The notes: generated by a model not told the origin, from the letters alone. 64,000 nt of DNA from Corallium rubrum (GCA_964035015.1 OZ036004.1:13342427-13406426); one strand, 5' to 3'. Positions 9,744-22,449 are shown, counted from the first letter of the stretch. Translations and numbers: made by a program.

Positions 9744-10254
9744 TATTTACCACCAAACTAGTACATGTAGGTACTTTACAGTATGAATTTGTGTTAGAGC
9801 CACATGACATTCAGATGGTATTTGTTCTGTGTAGCAAAATTAAAAAAAATATTTTTTTTCAATTTTAAATACAGTAAAAGTCCACTCAGTTGGTAAAATT
9901 TTGATTTTCAGGCTCTAACCTAATTCATCTTCAAAGTCTTGAAATAGGTAGAAAATAATATTAAATAATACATGTACTGTCAGTGTACGTGAAAAAATAA
10001 TATCACTGTATTTAACCAGGGTAACTAGAATTACAAGTGTAATTTTCATCTAGGCCCTAAATCTAATAATAACATCTCAAATCTAATAATAACATCTCAA
10101 GTCTAAAGTCTAATAAGCAAATCTTGGTGACTAGGCGAGCACTTTTACTTGGAAGAATAATTGATTGGTTTTAACCGCTTTTAGCTTTCGAGAGTGAACT
10201 TTGCTTATTGCAGCATAACTAGGGGGGTATTTACTACATTCTGTGGAAACGGTA
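9744..10254. other. intergenic, no gene seen
   Basis: A/T-rich. The only structure is a short tandem repeat of AAATCTAATAATAACATCTC near 10070-10100. Confidence 0.5.
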
Positions 10255-10363
10255 ATGAAGTTTCTGCAGTCGTTGTCGAGAAAGTCAATTCAGAGTGATC
10301 GACTGACCGAACACGCTTCGAACAAAAACACTTATGAAGAAAGGTCTGTGCGAGCGTTTGCAG
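10255..10363 (+). CDS. candidate 5' exon of an unrecognised gene
   Basis: ATG at 10255 opens a 36-codon frame (MKFLQSLSRKSIQSDRLT..., ending SVRAFA) directly into a near-consensus 5' splice site, TTTGCAG then GTGAGTAAG, at 10363/10364. Composition is protein-like (Ser/Arg/Lys-rich). No downstream exon could be assigned and the product is not recognised. It could be chance. Confidence 0.28.
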
Positions 10364-10710
10364 GTGAGTAAGCTTATCAAGTGGCGATCAGTAAAATATT
10401 TTGCTAGGTGCATATTTGTTTGTAGTTTATCTGTACAGATCGCGTAGTTTTTGCAACTGTGCACGTCTCTTTAATGCCTTTTTTCACTTATTGAGACTGA
10501 CAAAGTTTGGCTATGCTTCCGATCAGACGTTCGATAAACAATACCCCCACTAGCAATGTTTTGTTTCTGTTTTAGTCCGAAAACTAAGCTTGTCCAGTGA
10601 GCAAATATTCAGGTTTTTACAAGAGCTGCAACTCAAAAGTGATTTCGCGAGTTTTGCAGCCGTTGTTTTGCTTATTTTCTTTGTGTCTTGATTCTTCTCC
10701 TCACTTCTCG

Positions 10711-11632
10711 AAGTTTAGCCCCAGGATAGGGGGCACGATCAAACCCATGGGGATTTGACATTTTTTGAAAATTTACGTCAAATTCCTTACCCATGGAGCA
10801 AACATTTGTGTCAAATAAAGAAAAAAACTTTTCTGTGGTTCCACCATTGTATCAATGTAAATGCAAATATCAATTGTTAAGCCCCAGGGGGGGGGCAACC
10901 CACAGGGATATTGACTTTGTGGGGAAAATTGTCAAATTCTCCTGCAGTAGAATAGCCTTGTTGGTCAAGATACATCTCCCTGGGAAATATCAAGTGCTAA
11001 AATGTAATATTAAGATCATTTTATGTATCAAAAATCCCGTCCCTCGAGCTTGTCAAGAAAGTCAAATTTCCCTGTCTTGGGAAGTCCCACTCTGGGGCTT
11101 AACATTGATAGGTGCATAACAATTGATTCAAGGAGAAACAACATTAACAGTATAATAAAGCAGTCCGTACAAAATCTATGTATGTGGTAGTGTTCAGGGA
11201 GCTGGACGTTTTTAATATTAACAAACAAATAAATGATAAACTAGAAAAACCAAACTAATTGCTCTTGTGGTCGATCAAGAACATTTAAGCCCATTTCAAA
11301 CCTTGCACTACTGAAGAGGGCAGTTTCCCATCCATCTCTTCTGAAACCTTCTTAAAAATGAAATATCGGTCAACAAATTAAGAATATTAAACTGATATTG
11401 TCAAAGAAACTGAGCACAATTTCAACCTGAGCGAAAACAGAATACAAAAGTACAATAAAAACAGCTCATATTAACCTATCAGATTTATATACCCACATTT
11501 TGATCACCAGACTCCCACGTATCAAATTCCTAACCCGCGTGTCAAATTCCTGACCCAGGGGGGCATGGAGGTTCTTAAATCCCCTTGGGTTGCTCATCCC
11601 CCCTCTCTTGGGGCTTAACATTGACAGGTGCA
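10711..11632. mobile_element. nested pair of MITE-like elements with TTAAGCCCCA ends
   Basis: The inner element, 10861-11118, has inverted ends TATCAATTGTTAAGCCCCA and TGGGGCTTAACATTGATA. The outer pair, GTTTAGCCCCAGGATAGGGG near 10717 and its inverted counterpart near 11600-11626 (CTTGGGGCTTAACATTGACA), has the same terminal motif and the subterminal ACCCATGGGGATTT-type block. The inner element therefore sits within an older copy of the family. Non-coding. Confidence 0.55.
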
Positions 11633-11934
11633 TTTAAATTCAAGTTTAGTTTAATTTTAGTTTATTTACTACATCTTTAAAAAAATGTGGAGTTTTTATC
11701 TGTACATGTTGTGTACAACTGTACATTGAACTTTTCTCAAATAGTTTTAGAATAGTTACTTAGATATTTAGTAAGTAAAAACTCAAGGTATAAACATGGA
11801 TTGTAAAAGAACTGGATAGGAAACTAGTTGACGTCAGCAGCCTAAACCTAGTTGCAAATTGTGACGTCACATGAAAACAAGGTCTACTTCGGTTCATAGG
11901 AACAAGAGACCGAAAATAAGACTGTGCTTTATAC
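11633..11934. other. intergenic, no gene seen
   Basis: A/T-rich unique-looking sequence with no exon signal I trust. Confidence 0.45.
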
Positions 11935-12291
11935 ATCTTCTGATAAATCTGTTATTGCCTATGTTGCTGGATATGTCTGTAGAAAAACCAAAGACAAGAT
12001 ACAACGGTTTGTAACGCTAATGAAATGCCAACGACCAGTAAAGTGCGAGAAAACTGTGTAAGGTTAGGGAACATTGCAAAAACATTTAGTAAGAATTTAC
12101 CAGGTGTCGAAAAGCAAACTCCATCTCTGTCCTACGCTAATCTTATTAAAACGCTCTCTTTAAACAGGCGGACTTACGACAGTGGATCCGTAACTTTTCC
12201 TTTTTTTTCTTCCCTTGAAACGTCTATCCAACAATATCTTAAAATTAGGCTCAGTACAAGGAAATCGGATAGTGAATTGCTCGAACAATAA
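11935..12291 (+). pseudogene. transposase-like remnant (IAYVAGYV motif)
   Basis: Reading from about 11935 gives YTSSDKSVIAYVAGYVCRKT, resembling the conserved C-terminal block of P-element/THAP9-type and related transposases (x-YVAGYV-x-RK). The frame ends near 12060 and a second frame (12025-12291) continues with FFSSLETSIQQYLKIRL-like sequence. The break and the absence of any catalytic domain indicate a short dead fragment. Family assignment is tentative. Confidence 0.35.
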
Positions 12292-13279
12292 TTAATCGAT
12301 AATACCCCAGTAGCACCCGTGAAAAGTAGATCTATAACTAGGAGTTACTATCGCAAGGGAAATGCTGCCTTGCCACGAGAATCGTCACACTTTGCATCAT
12401 CAATGGGAAAATGTGTCAAGTCAAATTGAACGTGGTGTTTTTGATGTGAAATATTTACAAAATTATTGCTATAATATACAGTACAATTTTGCAATATATT
12501 GGCAAGGCTATTGGCGGAATCTAAAGTATACACTACAGACTACAGTAGATGCACTGTGTTATTATTTGATTGTTAATCTCTGACTTTATCAGATTCCTTG
12601 GACTTTCCAGGCACAATCCACTTCTTCAGGAGATATTTCATTCATTACAGGATAATGTAGGGATCAGACAAGTAATATTAGGATTTTTTAAAAATAACAT
12701 GTTCGTTCCCAAAGGGAGATGATTATGTCATTTGGTTTTCTGATGTATATACACATGATTGAACAACACACCATATTTTTCATGGTCACAACAGGTTTAG
12801 TTGCAACCAAGCTCAAGGATAATATTATACCTCAACTGTAAATTGTCCAGTCAGAAAGCTTGATTTGTACCATGTAACCAGTCAATTAATCATCGAATTA
12901 CCCCCTCAAAAGTAGTATTCCCTGCTGCAGCGGGGAATACTGCTATTATTCTCCGCTGCAGCGGGGAATATGCTTCGTGCACCACGCGTGAACGCCACGA
13001 ACGCACGATTCACGAAGCTGTTAACAATAGCGGAGTTTGGTGAGACAAGAAAACGTTTCGCCTGAACATTCAGATGTTGACAAGAAGATTAAGTTACAAG
13101 AAAATAAGGATTCAGGGAATACAAAGAAAGCAACAAACAATGCATCCAGAAGCCTTGAGACGACAACAGAATGGAAACAGACAATGAAAAGCGGACAAAA
13201 GTTCAGCTAAGCGAACTTTATTAACACTATATATTTCAGCTTTTTTTGGAAAGATTAATATGTTTCGGTATAATATATA
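12292..13279. other. intergenic with a short duplicated palindrome
   Basis: No gene seen. Around 12915-12970, GCTGCAGCGGGGAATA occurs twice and pairs with TATTCCCTGCTGC, so the segment could fold into a hairpin. Confidence 0.5.
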
Positions 13280-13416
13280 ATTTATAGACCTGGAGCGAGG
13301 GGAATTTGATGAAATATTACCCCTCGGGATGATATATCCCTTGGGCTTCGCCCTCGGGATATATCATACCTCGGGGTAATATTTCATCGAATTTCCCTCG
13401 CTCCAGGTCTATAAAT
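13280..13416. mobile_element. foldback MITE-like palindrome
   Basis: Near-perfect inverted repeat: ATTTATAGACCTGGAGCGAG (13280) against CTCGCTCCAGGTCTATAAAT (ending 13416). Arms continue through GAAATATTACCCC and GGGATATATC to a GGGCTTCGCCC tip. 137 bp. Confidence 0.78.
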
Positions 13417-13839
13417 GCTAAATATCCTACCAGTGATACTATCTTTACCAGGATCCTGTAAAATAATCACAGCAATCCAATCCAATCCAAGTTTAGTGTG
13501 CTCCTTTGTATGATTAGTGTGTAACCCTTTAGGATTAGGAGAATAAGTTGGGAATGTTTTTCTGACTGGTAGTTTTGTTAACTCATTGTTAATAACCTTG
13601 TATGTTGTAGTACTGTAGGCTGTTTGCAGCCCAAAGTAATTTCGGGCTGCAAGCATGCTAATGTAGCAAGTTCATTTTCCTAATATGCTGTGAACTGTCA
13701 TGTTGTTGACAGTTAGCGTACACATGAAGTTTAAGTGACAAAAATGGTGCACTGTCTCTTGAATGGCATATTCTCTTTCACCAAAAAAAAAATCATGACT
13801 TCTTTCGCCTGGTGGGGGTGAGTACTGTTGTCAACATTC

Positions 13840-13990
13840 TGGACACTGGACACTGGACACTGGACAATAGAAGTAAATGGTTGTTTCAGCATACTGTAGG
13901 TGACCTTGGGCAAGGCAAAACACTCGCCCATTGAGGCAAATACACTGGCCTGTTGAGGCAAAAAATATACACTCGGCCATTGAGGCAAAT
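13840..13990. repeat. short degenerate tandem repeats
   Basis: ACTGGACA repeats near 13843-13866, then three degenerate ~27-bp units containing TTGAGGCAAA (about 13920-13990). Confidence 0.6.
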
Positions 13991-14141
13991 AACTTAACTT
14001 GAAAAATATGGGTATTACTGATTGATAAAAAGATAGATATAATTGTATTTATACAGGGTGATTCCATCAGTGTAAAACACTGGTATCAATGGAGGCCCTG
14101 TAAACATATACAACAAATTACAAAGATACGGGTATTAAACT

Positions 14142-14325
14142 AATTGGGTCATTCCAGAAAAGATCCACACCCTCCCATGGAGGAAATTTTAGCCGTCCAG
14201 AGGGGGAGGGGGTATAATTAACTTCACAATAACTATAATTGTTCTAGGATGTCCGAAGAGAGGGGGAGGATTTATTTGGTATTTCCTCCGTGGCAGAGAG
14301 TGGGTATTTTCTGAATGACCCATTA
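14142..14325. mobile_element. MITE with TTGGGTCATTC ends
   Basis: Inverted termini TTGGGTCATTCCAGAAAA and TTTTCTGAATGACCCATTA, with subterminal CCATGGAGGAAAT/ATTTCCTCCGTGG. 184 bp, non-coding. Confidence 0.65.
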
Positions 14326-15911
14326 TAAAGAAGTATACATAAATTACATACATATAGATGGTTCCATACTATTTGACTAAACCCACAGAGCCAGACACAA
14401 TAGATGTCAAGTTAAAAGAACAGAAATTATGCCTCGTGCTGTTGGAGGTAAATTTTACAATATAACATTGGTGTTATTTCATCTCAGATTTTTTGAATAT
14501 AATTATTACTTACATGTATAGAGGTTTAAGATTATTTCCAGTACATGTATATCATATAATATCCAACAATGGTGGGTCCCATGTATTTCATTATATAATA
14601 ACTGCGGTAATAATTACAGTCAAAGACATGGCGACACATTGTTTACCAGCATGTTCAAATTTTCTGGCATTGTCTTGCCTAAAAATCAGCACATATTGTT
14701 TAATATATATGGATGAACAACATCATATATTATGCTAGGTTCAGCATTTTTTCAACATCACCCCAGGTAGATAGTGTCTGATACCTAAAAATTGAAGAAA
14801 ACAGAAGTCAAATCTTTTGAAACATACTCTGATGTTAAACAAAGCCAACTTAGGGAAATGCCAACTATTAACCATCTTACGTACCTTACCAAGTATGTTT
14901 CCAAGTTCAAATGTGTTTCCAAGTTCGAATGAAAAGGCGAAGCCCGAGTGATCGAAGTTGTCAACTGGCGACCAGTGTTGCCAAGTCAAGTTTCGTAAAA
15001 ATCTCAGTAAAGGTGTGAAAATATCCCAAGATTCCCTATTTTTTACCAAAAAATCCCAAGGTTCAACCATTGAACTCTAAGTAAACTAGAACGATAACTT
15101 GATGGCGTATCATGAAGCCAAAAATGGAGGACATGGGGGCCGCCATGCACGTCAATCCCAGTCCCTTTTACTTTATAGCCGAGAGAAAATGAAGCTGAAT
15201 TTGGTGAACTGGGTTGCAAAAACAGCTTGAAATCAAACAAAAACTGAACTTGTTAACCACTTTTAGGCTTAAATCAAATTCCAATATACCGTAGAGTAGG
15301 TGAACAGTACACTGACATGACGAGTAAAAACAAGGAAAACAGTAAAAATATAAGCTCTCAAATGAAAGTCAACAATACGCAACCAAAATTGCCATTGGTT
15401 TGGACAAATATAAAGAAAATACATATGAAACCCAGGTTTAAAAGAAGAGGTTGTTTATAAAAACAGTTGGGTTTTAAATTTCTCAATTTTCAGTAGGAAA
15501 AAAACAACAAAATGCACTTTACCGTGTGTTATTACAGCTCTGGAATTACTCTTCGTATCGAAAAATGTCAGATTTAGCATTTCCACAACTGAAACTTGAG
15601 TTAAAGCTATAATTTAGCATTATATCATCTATAAAAAAACTTTAGGTCTAAAAAATGGTTGTTTTTTGCAGCGAGTTTTCAGTTTTTCATTGTACGTGCT
15701 CATAGGTGCTGTTGACGTCAGACGTGCAATGGCGACCCCCAGCGGCCGGAAGTTTGACTTCACCCAATCATAGGGCCCTTCTTATGGAGTTAGCGTTCCA
15801 GTTTATTTAGAGTTCAATGGGTTCAACAGCTTCATGTACTGACTATTTCCCAGGTCTCTCTATCGCCGTTAAGTTTGATATCATGTTCCAAATTTTTTTC
15901 GTTGCATCGTA
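14326..15911. other. intergenic, no gene seen
   Basis: A/T-rich. Near 14955-15070 a segment with AAAATCCCAAGGTTCAACC resembles the AAATCCCAAG cluster at 17745-17870; otherwise featureless by eye. Confidence 0.45.
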
Positions 15912-17536
15912 CCCTGGTCCCAGAGGTCCTACGCCGCCCGCTCCCCGAAATGCTGAAAGCGGCGAGAGAACCTCTGGTCGAACTGGCCGTTTCTTTGATC
16001 GCTCCGAGCCAATGAAGTCGCTAGGGTCAGATCTTGACCCCATTTTCTGATTGGCTAAGAGATAATTAGGGGGGTTTCGATTAAAAAAAATAATTACACA
16101 ACTACAAGTCAAAGGTGGAGGCGTGAAGAAATATACTGCATCTTGTAAGGCGTTTGTAGCATCGTTATGTTAAAATCTCCGGAGCAAAATTGCAAAACAA
16201 AGCCGTAAAGAACAAGAACTAACAAATACCGGTGCTGGTGCACATTTCCGGGTCGTACCTTGCTACACCGAGTTTGCAGTACGTGAGAGGTATACATATT
16301 ATTTCAGTGTGTATTTCTCTTACTCAAGAAATATTTCTACGTTGCCATACGGATTGGGCGATCGAGTATTAATCTCCCGCCGAACTATAATTTAGATATA
16401 CCGAGAACGTCGTTCAGCAACTTTTTCAATATTCTCTGGTGGGTTCGCCGTGACATCCAAGTATGACGGGTTTTTTAAAATTAATTTGAATACAGTTGTA
16501 AGTTGTTGCATAAATCAACTTGTTATATCATTCTGTGATTGTAATTTATAAATCCTATCGCTAATTTTATTACGAATGTAATGACGGCGTCGTAATGCCA
16601 AAAGCAAGGCGCCATGCATTTGTATTAACCACCAACGAATTGATAGCTGTTTATTTTTTTTAACTCCTACTTTGACCTCATCCAGTCATCTCATGCATGC
16701 GCTAAAAGAATAAAAATCCGTTGTTTATGAACACTCCAAAGAAGAGAACGTGAACTAACACTCATTTGAAAAAACTTGCACGGAAAATTTAAAGAATATT
16801 TGGCGCGTACGTCACAAGCAAATTATTCACACGCATTGATTCAAAAGAAAACAACGTAAACAATAATGGTGGCGCTTTATTTGTGTCAATTTCTTTTACT
16901 TTCCCTGTTTAATTTGGCTGCGGCTTATTTTCTCTCGTGTCATTACATGAAAAAGTTTAAAACGTCTGGTTATATCTTTACCCTCCAAAGCCCAACACAA
17001 CTCTAGAAAATGCATATTATTTCTTTGTGAACGGGTGACATTTTTGCGTTGTAGTTGTACACATAAAATTCTGAATAGCAGCGGTATAGAAACTAAGCGC
17101 CATGGGGGAAAAAATATGCCCTATGGATAAGAATATATTTTCCTGTTATTGTAGCTTGCAAGTGATTTTGAAACGATCAAACGAATAAATAATTTGATCA
17201 CTGAAGCGGTCGGGCGAGTCATTCAGCGCAACTAATAAGTTGTCTTGACTTGTCTCGTGGGCTGTTGGGGTTTTTCATGCCCGACTGGTAAAACGGCCAA
17301 ATTTCTAGACTTTTATAGTTTATTTCTCCTAGTCTGCGCCTCAAACGTCCTTAATAAATAAAAATTCCTATTAGTGGTGCAAAAAGTTTTAACCCCCTCC
17401 CCCCGGTCAATTTAATTAGATTACTGCAACATCAAAGTGAGATTAGTGAGATTAGTAGCGTCTTCGACCAGAGGTTCTCTCGCCGCTTTCAGCATTTCGG
17501 GGGGTAGCGGGCGGCGTAGGACCTCTGGGACCAGGG
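15912..17536. mobile_element. 1.6-kb non-autonomous DNA transposon with ~72-bp TIRs
   Basis: Left TIR 15912-15982 starts CCCTGGTCCCAGAGGTCC. Right TIR 17463-17536 is its inverted copy with a few extra G/C bases. Both are flanked by TA (15910-15911 and 17537-17538), consistent with a TA target duplication. Each TIR also contains the inverted pair CCAGAGGT/ACCTCTGG, so each arm can fold on itself. The 1.5-kb interior has no transposase. Confidence 0.8.
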
Positions 17537-17744
17537 TAGTCACATATAGCAATCCGAGCCCACTGTATCAGTGATACTTCATTTGAATGGAGTACTTCAT
17601 CTTGTCTAAATCAAACGCATACATAAAGAACGCAGGGGCTGGCGAAGGCTGGTGGAGTATGATCACTGAATATGATCTAATGATCAAGTAACTTTAAAAA
17701 AATACAATTAACATTGAAATCAGCTTTTTAAAACCGAAACTGTT

Positions 17745-17870
17745 TGCTCTGGAAAAATCCCAAGAAAAATCCCAAGGTTGAATCCCTGAGAAAAAAATCC
17801 AAAAAAAATCCCAACTCCTTCAAAAAATCCCAAGATCTTGGGATAAAATCCCAAGGTTGGCAACACTGCT
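17745..17870. repeat. AAATCCCAAG-rich degenerate repeat
   Basis: At least five imperfect AAATCCCAA(G) units, including a short palindrome ATCCCAAGATCTTGGGAT near 17828-17845. Confidence 0.6.
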
Positions 17871-17875
17871 GGCGA

Positions 17876-19135
17876 CACAAAAATCGCGCAGAAATCACGT
17901 ACAACGCGTGGGACTACGTCATAAAACTGGATGGACAAACATATATACATCCCATGATCGAGCTGTCTGGACGCAAGACACAGTGACCCAAGACCGAAGT
18001 CAAGATTAGTGTGCTGCCACCCAGCAAAAAGCTTGTCCTTTTTAATTTATTTGTAAGTTGTGTAGACAATTGTGTGTCATGACCTTGCTGTTTATCCCTG
18101 CTCTTTAATTAGCATGTTATCAGTGCTTTATATGCCATTGACTAAGAATTTATCTGTACAGTATACAGCTGGGATTATAAGAAGTCTCTTGCCTGTTTGC
18201 AATTTAACAACTGATTTCACATAAATGTCATATTATTAACTTTATTTTATTAATAAACAAAATTGTAACTGCAGCATATGTATAAAGATAAAATTACATG
18301 TGATTTATGCATCTATTATCAGCTTCCCCCTGGGGCTGACCCCCAGAGACCCAGAGGGATTTGTCCAAAGAGCCCAACACAATCACAACAAATACCCCCA
18401 GGGTCACGGCATGATCTATTAGTAAAAAATTGGAAAAAGCCCCAACTCCCTAGGTGCAAAAAATATAAACTAGTTGTAATAAAAGTTTACAGTGCAACCA
18501 TTATATGTTTAAAAGCCTTATTATTATCAAATATTATGCATCTTTATATAACAATTTTAACCAATATAATGATATAAAATACTCCCAAACTGCAGGAAAT
18601 CCCACCATGATAACACCAACCACTGACCACTTGAAACAAAAACCCCAGGGTATAAGACCCATGGGTAATATACAATTGAGCAAATTCGCAAAATGTTGCC
18701 AATTCCCCATGGCCTGGGAGAACAAGGAAAGGTAAAAAATCAACAATAGCCCCTGAATTCCTGGGTTCCCAGATGCATTACCTTACATTGTAATGAAACT
18801 TTATTAAAAAGACTTCAAAAAAACATCTTGTTTATAAAGAAAAAAGAATGCTTTACAGTTTTGAACTTGGGATTTTTTTTGACCTTTCTATATAATAATA
18901 CAGTTTTAAAGCTGGCTCATAAAAATAGCTGCTCAAAACAAATGTGTTGTTGCTGCCTCCCCTCAGGGAGGCAGCACACTAATCTTGACTTCGGTCTTGG
19001 GTCGCTGTGTCTTGCGTCCAGACCTCTTCGCCGAACTATGTAAAGCAGACAGCAGCTCGATCATGGGATGTTTGGATGTCCATCCAGTTTTATGACGTAT
19101 CCCACGCGTTGTACGTGATTTCTGCGCGATTTTTG
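17876..19135. mobile_element. candidate element with ~150-bp inverted repeats
   Basis: 17876-18022 and 18966-19135 are inverted copies (for example AAAATCGCGCAGAAATCACG against CGTGATTTCTGCGCGATTTT, and AAGATTAGTGTGCTGCC against GGCAGCACACTAATCTT). The right arm has about 25 extra bases. The 940-bp centre is A/T-rich with proline-coding chance ORFs only. Exact ends and target duplication were not resolved. Confidence 0.6.
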
Positions 19136-19346
19136 TTACTGTCTCGTGGAAGATGAAGGTTTCAGTGGCCAGTCTCGAGGAAAGCAGTGCTCTTTCATGA
19201 GTTTATCAGTGCTGTTTAATTCGACAACCATCGACAATGTCTTTTAATAGACAATGTCCAAGTACAAGGAGACAACATGTACTTGAATGCTTTCAACAAT
19301 GATCTCATTCCTCGTGAGGGATTACTATCGCTGAACAACTTACCAA

Positions 19347-19482
19347 CTAATAATTGTCAGTTCTTTGCTATACAAGCTGTGCTAGTTGGTAATACTCAAC
19401 TGTTGTCATCCTCTGATCAACACACTTGTGAACTGGTAATACTCAACTGTTGTCATCCTCTAATCAACACACTTGTGAACTG
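19347..19482 (+). repeat. SINE-like tail plus 47-bp tandem duplication
   Basis: AATTGTCAGTTCTTTGC-TATACAAGCTGTG matches the outer arms of the tRNA-like repeat at 51454-51794. It is followed by two copies of a 47-bp unit starting GGTAATACTCAACTGTTG (19388 and 19435). Confidence 0.6.
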
Positions 19483-22205
19483 TCGTACAATTTCAGCGAG
19501 GAGAGTTTATCTCGTCGAGGTAAGATATCAGTTTCTATAACTGACAGCTGTGTTTCTTGGTGGGAGATTTCACGGTTGTTTTCTTCTGTTTTTAGATGTA
19601 CATTGGTGTGGGTTCATGAACAACATTCTGATCTGCGTGTGTGTGTTTTGACTTATACAAATTCTGAAAAATAATTTGATGGGCTCGATGGTACATTGCT
19701 GTAAAATTTTATTAAAGCTCTAGATTTGCCAAAACTATTAAGCACTTGGAATTGCATTGACAGTCTTGCCACAGCATTAGAGCAAGAGGCATGATTATTT
19801 AATATTTGTATATTATAAATTATGTGTACATCCTGTCAAAACCCTTGCCATATCATGTCAAGTGATAAGTTATACTAACTTGTAGTTAGTTAATAATTAT
19901 ATAATATAGAAGAAATGTGTTAATACTCTGTCTATTGTAATAAAAATTAAATTTTTGGACTTTCCAACCTCATTCGCAAGCAAATCTGTGGGCTCTTATG
20001 GTGAAGAGGTGAGAAAAACTTGGGTGGAGTGGGCAATCTCGGGTGGAGTGAGCAATCTTGGGTGGAGTGGACAAGGTGGTGTCACATAATAGCCACAAAG
20101 TGCAGAGTTGCCTGTGGAGTAGGCTAAAGGTTGTTGTCACATTTGAGGCAGCACTTCACTTGCGATAGTAACTTCTAGTATAGTATCTAGTCTGATTGTA
20201 AAATAAAAGCCTAATATCTATTATGGTATTTTAAAGTTTATATAGAATGGATTTTTCATAGTTAAAATATATAGCATGCAAAGTTGGAATACCAATGATG
20301 TATATTATAATACTCTTGTGACTATTAGTAAGCAATTATAGGCTGAGATATTATACAACATGCATGTTTTGAGCAGTCATTTTCTGATCTATATTTGAAC
20401 ATAAAATTAAAATTTTATAAATGGAAAATCATATTCATATTCTAAGTCCCCTCTAACCTGAAACATCTTCCTATGGCCCTGTCGTTTATGATACCTACAT
20501 ACATCACAACACTATCTTTTGGGTTATTTCTAGTAAGAAAATCTTTTTTCACTAAATCTAGAAAATTAGAATCATTTTCCTTTTCTAAAACAACTACTAT
20601 GGTCCTTCAGAGTTCTGCTATCTTGGTAATATTAACACACCACTATCCTTAAGCATTTGGTAAGCATTTAGAGATGCAGAGTGAAGCTGGAAACACCATC
20701 TTATTTCAGTAAGCTCGCAGTGCTTGGAACGCCGATTGTGATTGGTCAATGAAACTAAAAAGTCGCAGTGGTCGCAGCCAATCAAAAACTATTTTCAACG
20801 TATCTTGTGGCGAGAAGCGCGCACTTCACATTCTTTGCGGCGTTGTTTGTATCTTCCTCAAACGACAGCGTTAAACTGCTACGGCACCAGTTTGGATACT
20901 CTGCATCTCTGCTTTATTGGAACACGTTTAATAAATCAACATATGGAAAAGGTAAGGCTGACTTTTGCGTTGTTGTAAAGTATAGCAATGGTCAATTTCC
21001 AGTGTATGATTCGTTCATAAGTGAGTTGTAGTCTCGATTAAACACCGCGCGTGCTAGTGTATAAACTCGTATCTCTTTCCTTTTGGAAAGGTGTCGATTT
21101 AAACAAAGAATGGCATCCTATATTTAAACTGCACTAGTGAAATTCAGAAATTGTGTTATTATATAAGACATTAAGTAAAAAGATAGTTCTATGTGTCTCA
21201 TGTTGAATGAGCGTCGGATCTTAAATGTTTGCCAACGGGAAAAGTCGGGAAAAAACTTATGTAAATTAGTTCATTTATCTCAACATTTCTGATAAATTAC
21301 AAGTTTAACCGTAGTGGCTAGATAGAATAAAGTTGTCAAAAACCACAGGCAGCTCGGGTTTGAAAGTATGGCAAATCACTATCAGATCATTTATCTTAAC
21401 TTTCGAACGGCATATATTTTCGCAAGGCCAAGGTGGTTCCGTCAGTTTACACTACAGAGAATATCAATAATACAGAATGTTAATTATCCTGTACCATGAG
21501 ATTTTAATAGTCTTATGAGTTATGTACTGTAGTTAGTCTGGCTTCCCGATAATGTCAGACGATTTTACTCGTTAATTAATGACAAAACCCTCGATGGAAA
21601 AGGGTTAACTCTTGTACAGGATTTTCACTCGGAAGTAAGGAGATCTGATGATATTACAGTATAGACAGAAAGTCTTGTGAAATGGTTTTTAAACGATGCA
21701 TTGGCGGTCATTGGAATTTATGCCAAAGGCACACGTCGGAAAGCGCCAATCAGTTAATTTATCTGTAGTCTCAATCTTTCAAAAGAAACAACTAAATGTG
21801 TGGTCCGATCTTAGGTTTCGTTACAAAGTACAAAACAAGGATTTCAAGAGTACTAGTGACAACCGCTCCTCCTGAAACGCCAGCTCTGCTGGCTTCACTT
21901 AATATGCACCTACATGGTCTTCGCTTGGTTATATAAACCGAGTTCAAAATTACCTCCTTTCAGACTTCACAAAAAGCGCCTATATTAAACTTAAATGTGA
22001 TGGTCGGCGACGAAAAAAGCATGACCAAAAAAATATATATATTCATATTACTTTTTTTTTTTCTTTCGGAGAATATGCGATAATAAGCAGGTAGGATTTC
22101 TATCGTCTCTGTAGTTTTCATCCAACGTTGAAGGCTGCATTCTGACAACCGAAAGTTTTTAATACAGTGTATTAAAGTAGATCTTTAATCTTTTCGAAAA
22201 AATAG
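19483..22205. other. intergenic, no gene seen
   Basis: A/T-rich. Contains a short GGGTGGAGTG-GCAATCT triplication near 20022-20068. Overlapping open frames at 20742-21031 have no recognisable domain. Nothing else found by eye. Confidence 0.45.
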
Positions 22206-22413
22206 GTTGGCATTCAGAAAGATGATGATATGGATCTCGACGTTTTTGTGGACTTTGCTAAGCCTATCATTGAGACATACAATTCCTACTCTGAAAAAAC
22301 GTAGTCTTATTGCAATGGTCTATTGGAAAAAATCAGTGGTAGTTCCAGGCTAAGCAATGATCATCTAGAAGAAGCAGTGGCAACTCTTTCAAACACTAAA
22401 CTTCCCCATTATA
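22206..22413 (+). CDS. candidate exon (or exon relic), unrecognised
   Basis: Acceptor-like TTTTCGAAAAAATAG before 22206 and consensus donor TATAA then GTAAGTAC after 22413. The frame between them is coding-like (VGIQKDDDMDLDVFVDFAKP..., then LLEKISGSSRLSNDHLEEAV) but interrupted by one TAG near 22301. It lies on the strand opposite to the neighbouring helicase exons. A decayed exon is the likelier reading. Confidence 0.3.
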
Positions 22414-22449
22414 AGTAAGTACATTGTTTGAGCTAATAAAAAAATAGCA

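Noticed and set aside
14955-17885. Large inverted pair linking 14955-15070 and 17745-17885
   Set aside because: Only about 15 bp (TGTTGCCAA region) pairs convincingly; the AAATCCCAAG similarity is also present in direct orientation, so it is shared low-complexity sequence.
20742-21031. Two overlapping ORFs of ~80 residues
   Set aside because: No domain, no splice signals and overlapping in two frames; probably chance.
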